From: Clostridiales bacterium
GTDB taxonomy: Bacteria; Bacillota; Clostridia; Christensenellales; Borkfalkiaceae
DNA length: 64,000 bases
Reading direction: 5' to 3'
NCBI GenBank assembly: GCA_022508245.1
Contig: JAFLVO010000002.1
Span: 1-64,000 of the forward strand
The position numbers and the translations under genes are program-made. Numbering within the stretch: position 1 is the stretch's first letter; each line of letters starts with the position of its first letter. Under the pieces are notes generated by a model, which worked only from the letters and a program-made list of their open reading frames with translations, was not told the DNA's origin and did not search any database. Shown here piece by piece: positions 61,760 through 64,000 of the stretch.

Positions 61760-62341
61760 ATGAAAAAAATTTTTACAGTCAAAAAAATGTGCCGCGCGGG
61801 AATAATTGCGGCACTGTATGTAGCACTCACGTATGCGTTCGGAGCAATTTCCTTTAACGGAATATTGCAGATAAGACCTGCAGAAGCGCTTTGCATTCTG
61901 CCTCTCTTCTTTCCCGAAGCGGTGCCTGCACTCTTTATAGGGTGCATTTTGAGCAACCTTGCCTCGCCGTTTATTATCTTTGACGTGCCCATAGGAAGCG
62001 CGGCAACGCTTATTGCAGCGCTTGGAACGTATTTTGCGGGCAGGTTAATAAAAAATGACATTGCAAGATTTGTAACGGGCGGGCTGTTTCCCGTGCTTGT
62101 AAACGCGTTTATAATTCCCATAATAATAGTGTATCTTTGCGGCGACTTGTGCGGGTACGACATTGCTTCTATTGCGTATTGGGTAAACTTCGCGTCGCTT
62201 TGCGCAACCGAAGGACTTTGGGTCTATGCCCTCGGCGGAATACTTTATTTCACTATTGCCGCAATGCGAAAAAAGGGTGTATCGGTATTTATTGACGAAG
62301 ACGAAAAACAAAAGCCCGAACAGGAAGAGGCACAAGTTTAA
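61760..62341 (+). CDS. queT: QueT family queuosine-precursor transporter
   Basis: 193 residues, five or six helices. LQIRPAEALCILPLFFPEAV and FDVPIGSAATLIAALGTYF are diagnostic of QueT (DUF988), the substrate-binding subunit of an ECF transporter for queuosine precursors such as preQ1. I use ATG 61760 with AAAGGAAA upstream; a longer frame from 61502 runs through the repeat element and terminator and is not real. The C-terminus is acidic (DEDEKQKPEQEEAQV). The preQ1-I-like aptamer upstream fits its function. Confidence 0.92.
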   Translation: MKKIFTVKKMCRAGIIAALYVALTYAFGAISFNGILQIRPAEALCILPLFFPEAVPALFIGCILSNLASPFIIFDVPIGSAATLIAALGTYFAGRLIKNDIARFVTGGLFPVLVNAFIIPIIIVYLCGDLCGYDIASIAYWVNFASLCATEGLWVYALGGILYFTIAAMRKKGVSVFIDEDEKQKPEQEEAQV

Positions 62342-62506
62342 TAAGCTTAAAAATTGTCAAAATTGCGTTAATTAAAGCATATATGGGGGCAATTTAAAAA
62401 TAAAAAAGTAAAGTAGAGTAAAAATATCCGTTATGTTCAGTATTAAGCGGACAGCCACAAACAAGAAAAAACGTGTTAGTTGCCACATATATAGGGGGTA
62501 ATTATA

Positions 62507-62534
62507 AAAACCCGTCGCTAAAGCGACGGGTTTT
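62507..62534. terminator. Bidirectional terminator between queT and PEP carboxykinase
   Basis: Perfect 12-base stem AAAACCCGTCGC/GCGACGGGTTTT, loop TAAA, with A/T-rich flanks on both sides. Between queT and it (62342-62506) lie two copies of CATATATnGGGGGyAATT and no gene. Confidence 0.88.
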
Positions 62535-62550
62535 GCGTTATTTAAAATAA

Positions 62551-64000
62551 TTATTTGCAGTTCTTTTTAAGGGTTTCAAGGCAGTCCCAAAGCTCCTTGG
62601 GGATACGGCTACCTATCGTGCCGTTGTAGTAATTTTCAATCTCTTCGGCTTCCTTTGCCCACTTTGCTTTGTCAACGGTAAGAATTTCTTTGAGTGCGTT
62701 TTTGTCGAACTTCTTGCCGGCGCTGATTTCGTAGTCAAGACCCGTGAGGTCGATATCGTCAGCTTTCGGCACATATCCGATAGCCGTTTCCTCTGCGTCG
62801 ACCGTGTCGTCGCAGCGCTTTAAAATCCACTCGAGAACACGCATATTGTCGCCGAAGCCGGGCCACATAAAGTTTCCGTCCGCGTCCGCCCTGAACCAGT
62901 TTACGTTGAAAATCTTGGGAGGGTTCTTAACTTTTTTGCCCATTTCAATCCAATGAGCAAAATAGTCGCCCATATGATAGCCCGTGAAGGGCTTCATTGC
63001 CATAGGGTCGTGACGGAGAACGCCCGTTGCACCCGTTGCCGCCGCAGTCGTTTCAGAGGACATTGCCGAGCCCACGAACACGCCGTGATTCCAATCTCTC
63101 GACTGATATACGAGGGGGGTGGTAGATGCCCGTCTTCCGCCGAAGATGATTGCCGAGAGGGGAACGCCCTTCTTGGAGTCAAACTCGGGAGAAACGCAGG
63201 GGCAGTTCTTAGCAGGAGCCGTAAAGCGGCTGTTGGGGTGTGCCGCGCAGGTTGATTTGTCCTTTTTGTCGAACTTGTTCCTATCCCACGGCTTACCCGT
63301 CCAGTCGATGCAGTGTTCGGGAAGCTCCTTGGAAAGTCCCTCCCACCAAACCGTCATATCGTCGGTGTTGAGGGCAACATTTGTAAAAATAGTGCCTCTC
63401 TTGGTGGATTCGAGAGCGTTGTAGTTGGAGTGGGAGTTGGTTCCGGGCGCAACGCCGAAGAAACCGTTTTCGGGGTTGACCGCCCAAAGTCTTCCGTCGT
63501 CGCCAACTCTTATCCACGCAATATCGTCGCCCACACACTCAATCTTGTAGCCTTTTTCAAGGTAGTGCTTGGGGGGAATGAGCATTGCAAGGTTGGTCTT
63601 TCCGCAGGCCGAGGGAAACGCCGCCGCAACGTACTTTTTGTCGCCGTTGGGGAAAGTGATGCCCAAAATAAGCATATGCTCTGCCATCCAGCCCTCATTT
63701 TTGCCGAGATAGGAGGCAATTCGAAGAGCAAAGCACTTTTTGCCGAGCAGAACGTTACCGCCGTACGCCGAATTGACGGAAATAATGGTGTTATCCTGCG
63801 GGAAGTGCATAATGTATCTCTTTTCGGCGTCCACGTCGCACTTTGCGTGCAGACCCTTGATAAAGTCGCCATCCTTGCCGAGCGCGTCAAGACACTTTTT
63901 GCCTACACGGGTCATAATGTTCATGTTTAATACTACGTAAATAGAGTCGGTAACTTCAACGCCTATTTTGGCAAAATCGCTACCGACAACGCCCATCGAA
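62551..64000 (-). CDS. pckG: Phosphoenolpyruvate carboxykinase, GTP type (5' end beyond the window)
   Basis: At least 483 residues; the reading frame is still open at base 64000 and family members are about 600 residues, so roughly the first 120 are missing. The P-loop region FPSACGKTNLAML, GDDIAWI, and the GTP-class sequence NPENGFFGVAPGTN identify the GTP-dependent class rather than the ATP class (GLSGTGKT). It interconverts oxaloacetate and PEP. The internal ATG at 63996 is not the start, since family sequence is expected upstream. Confidence 0.93.
   Translation of the reverse strand, partial: SMGVVGSDFAKIGVEVTDSIYVVLNMNIMTRVGKKCLDALGKDGDFIKGLHAKCDVDAEKRYIMHFPQDNTIISVNSAYGGNVLLGKKCFALRIASYLGKNEGWMAEHMLILGITFPNGDKKYVAAAFPSACGKTNLAMLIPPKHYLEKGYKIECVGDDIAWIRVGDDGRLWAVNPENGFFGVAPGTNSHSNYNALESTKRGTIFTNVALNTDDMTVWWEGLSKELPEHCIDWTGKPWDRNKFDKKDKSTCAAHPNSRFTAPAKNCPCVSPEFDSKKGVPLSAIIFGGRRASTTPLVYQSRDWNHGVFVGSAMSSETTAAATGATGVLRHDPMAMKPFTGYHMGDYFAHWIEMGKKVKNPPKIFNVNWFRADADGNFMWPGFGDNMRVLEWILKRCDDTVDAEETAIGYVPKADDIDLTGLDYEISAGKKFDKNALKEILTVDKAKWAKEAEEIENYYNGTIGSRIPKELWDCLETLKKNCK

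Noticed and set aside
63996-63998. ATG at the right edge taken as the start of PEP carboxykinase
   Set aside because: The frame remains open and about 120 residues of the family are missing, so the gene is truncated by the window.

Overview
The window looks like the origin-proximal chromosome of a spore-forming, Gram-positive anaerobe of the Clostridia, probably a gut commensal. Sporulation and germination genes (spoIIR, sleB, ypeB, yyaC), parA/parB with candidate parS sites, dnaN, and the rpmH-rnpA-yidD-yidC-jag block place it near oriC. Large surface lipoproteins, an M60 mucinase-like protease, a GH43 glycosidase and a GTP-type PEP carboxykinase suggest a host-associated, glycan-rich habitat. 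The phylum-level call is inference from gene content; no 16S gene is present.

Layout. 1-10.3 kb (minus strand) is a compact run: a YhaO/YhaN-type nuclease-ATPase pair, GH43 glycosidase, MATE exporter, NodB-like deacetylase, then two tandem zinc-ribbon/TPR proteins. The complete one of these carries a TIR domain, two membrane segments and a ribosomal L7/L12-like C-terminal domain. 10.4-11.2 kb is a pyridoxal kinase on the plus strand. 11.3-22.9 kb is one tightly overlapping minus-strand operon: membrane protein, MoxR, DUF58, BatA-like vWA, double-vWA membrane protein and two lipoproteins. 23-41 kb holds an InlB-repeat lipoprotein, a ferredoxin-like aldo/keto reductase, the M60 protease, a MalY-type lyase, a DUF3737 protein, a heterodimeric ABC exporter, a NUDIX hydrolase and a beta-helix lipoprotein. 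40.7-45.1 kb holds pyrophosphatase, SDR, malic enzyme, an XRE regulator and four tRNA genes (Val, Gly, Cys, Leu). 45.3-48.9 kb is spoIIR, sleB, ypeB. 49.3-53.2 kb is ftsH-parA-parB on the minus strand.

The 53.2-54.3 kb intergenic region has three perfect TGTGGATAA DnaA boxes and two near-consensus parS sites, and is the best oriC candidate. dnaA itself is absent from the window. Past it lie yyaC, an rsmG-SLOG-membrane protein group, dnaN, and the rpmH-to-jag block read in the same direction as dnaN. queT and a right-truncated PEP carboxykinase close the window.

The most notable non-coding finding is upstream of queT. A preQ1-I-like aptamer sits about 290 bases from a terminator whose 5' arm and loop are complementary to the aptamer tail. 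Between them lies a 279-base, TA-bounded element with 28-base inverted ends. A similarly organised 262-base element separates the two ABC exporter genes and supplies the last codons and stop of one of them. Both share a degenerate core with a third copy downstream of spoIIR. All calls come from reading the sequence; no database search was run.
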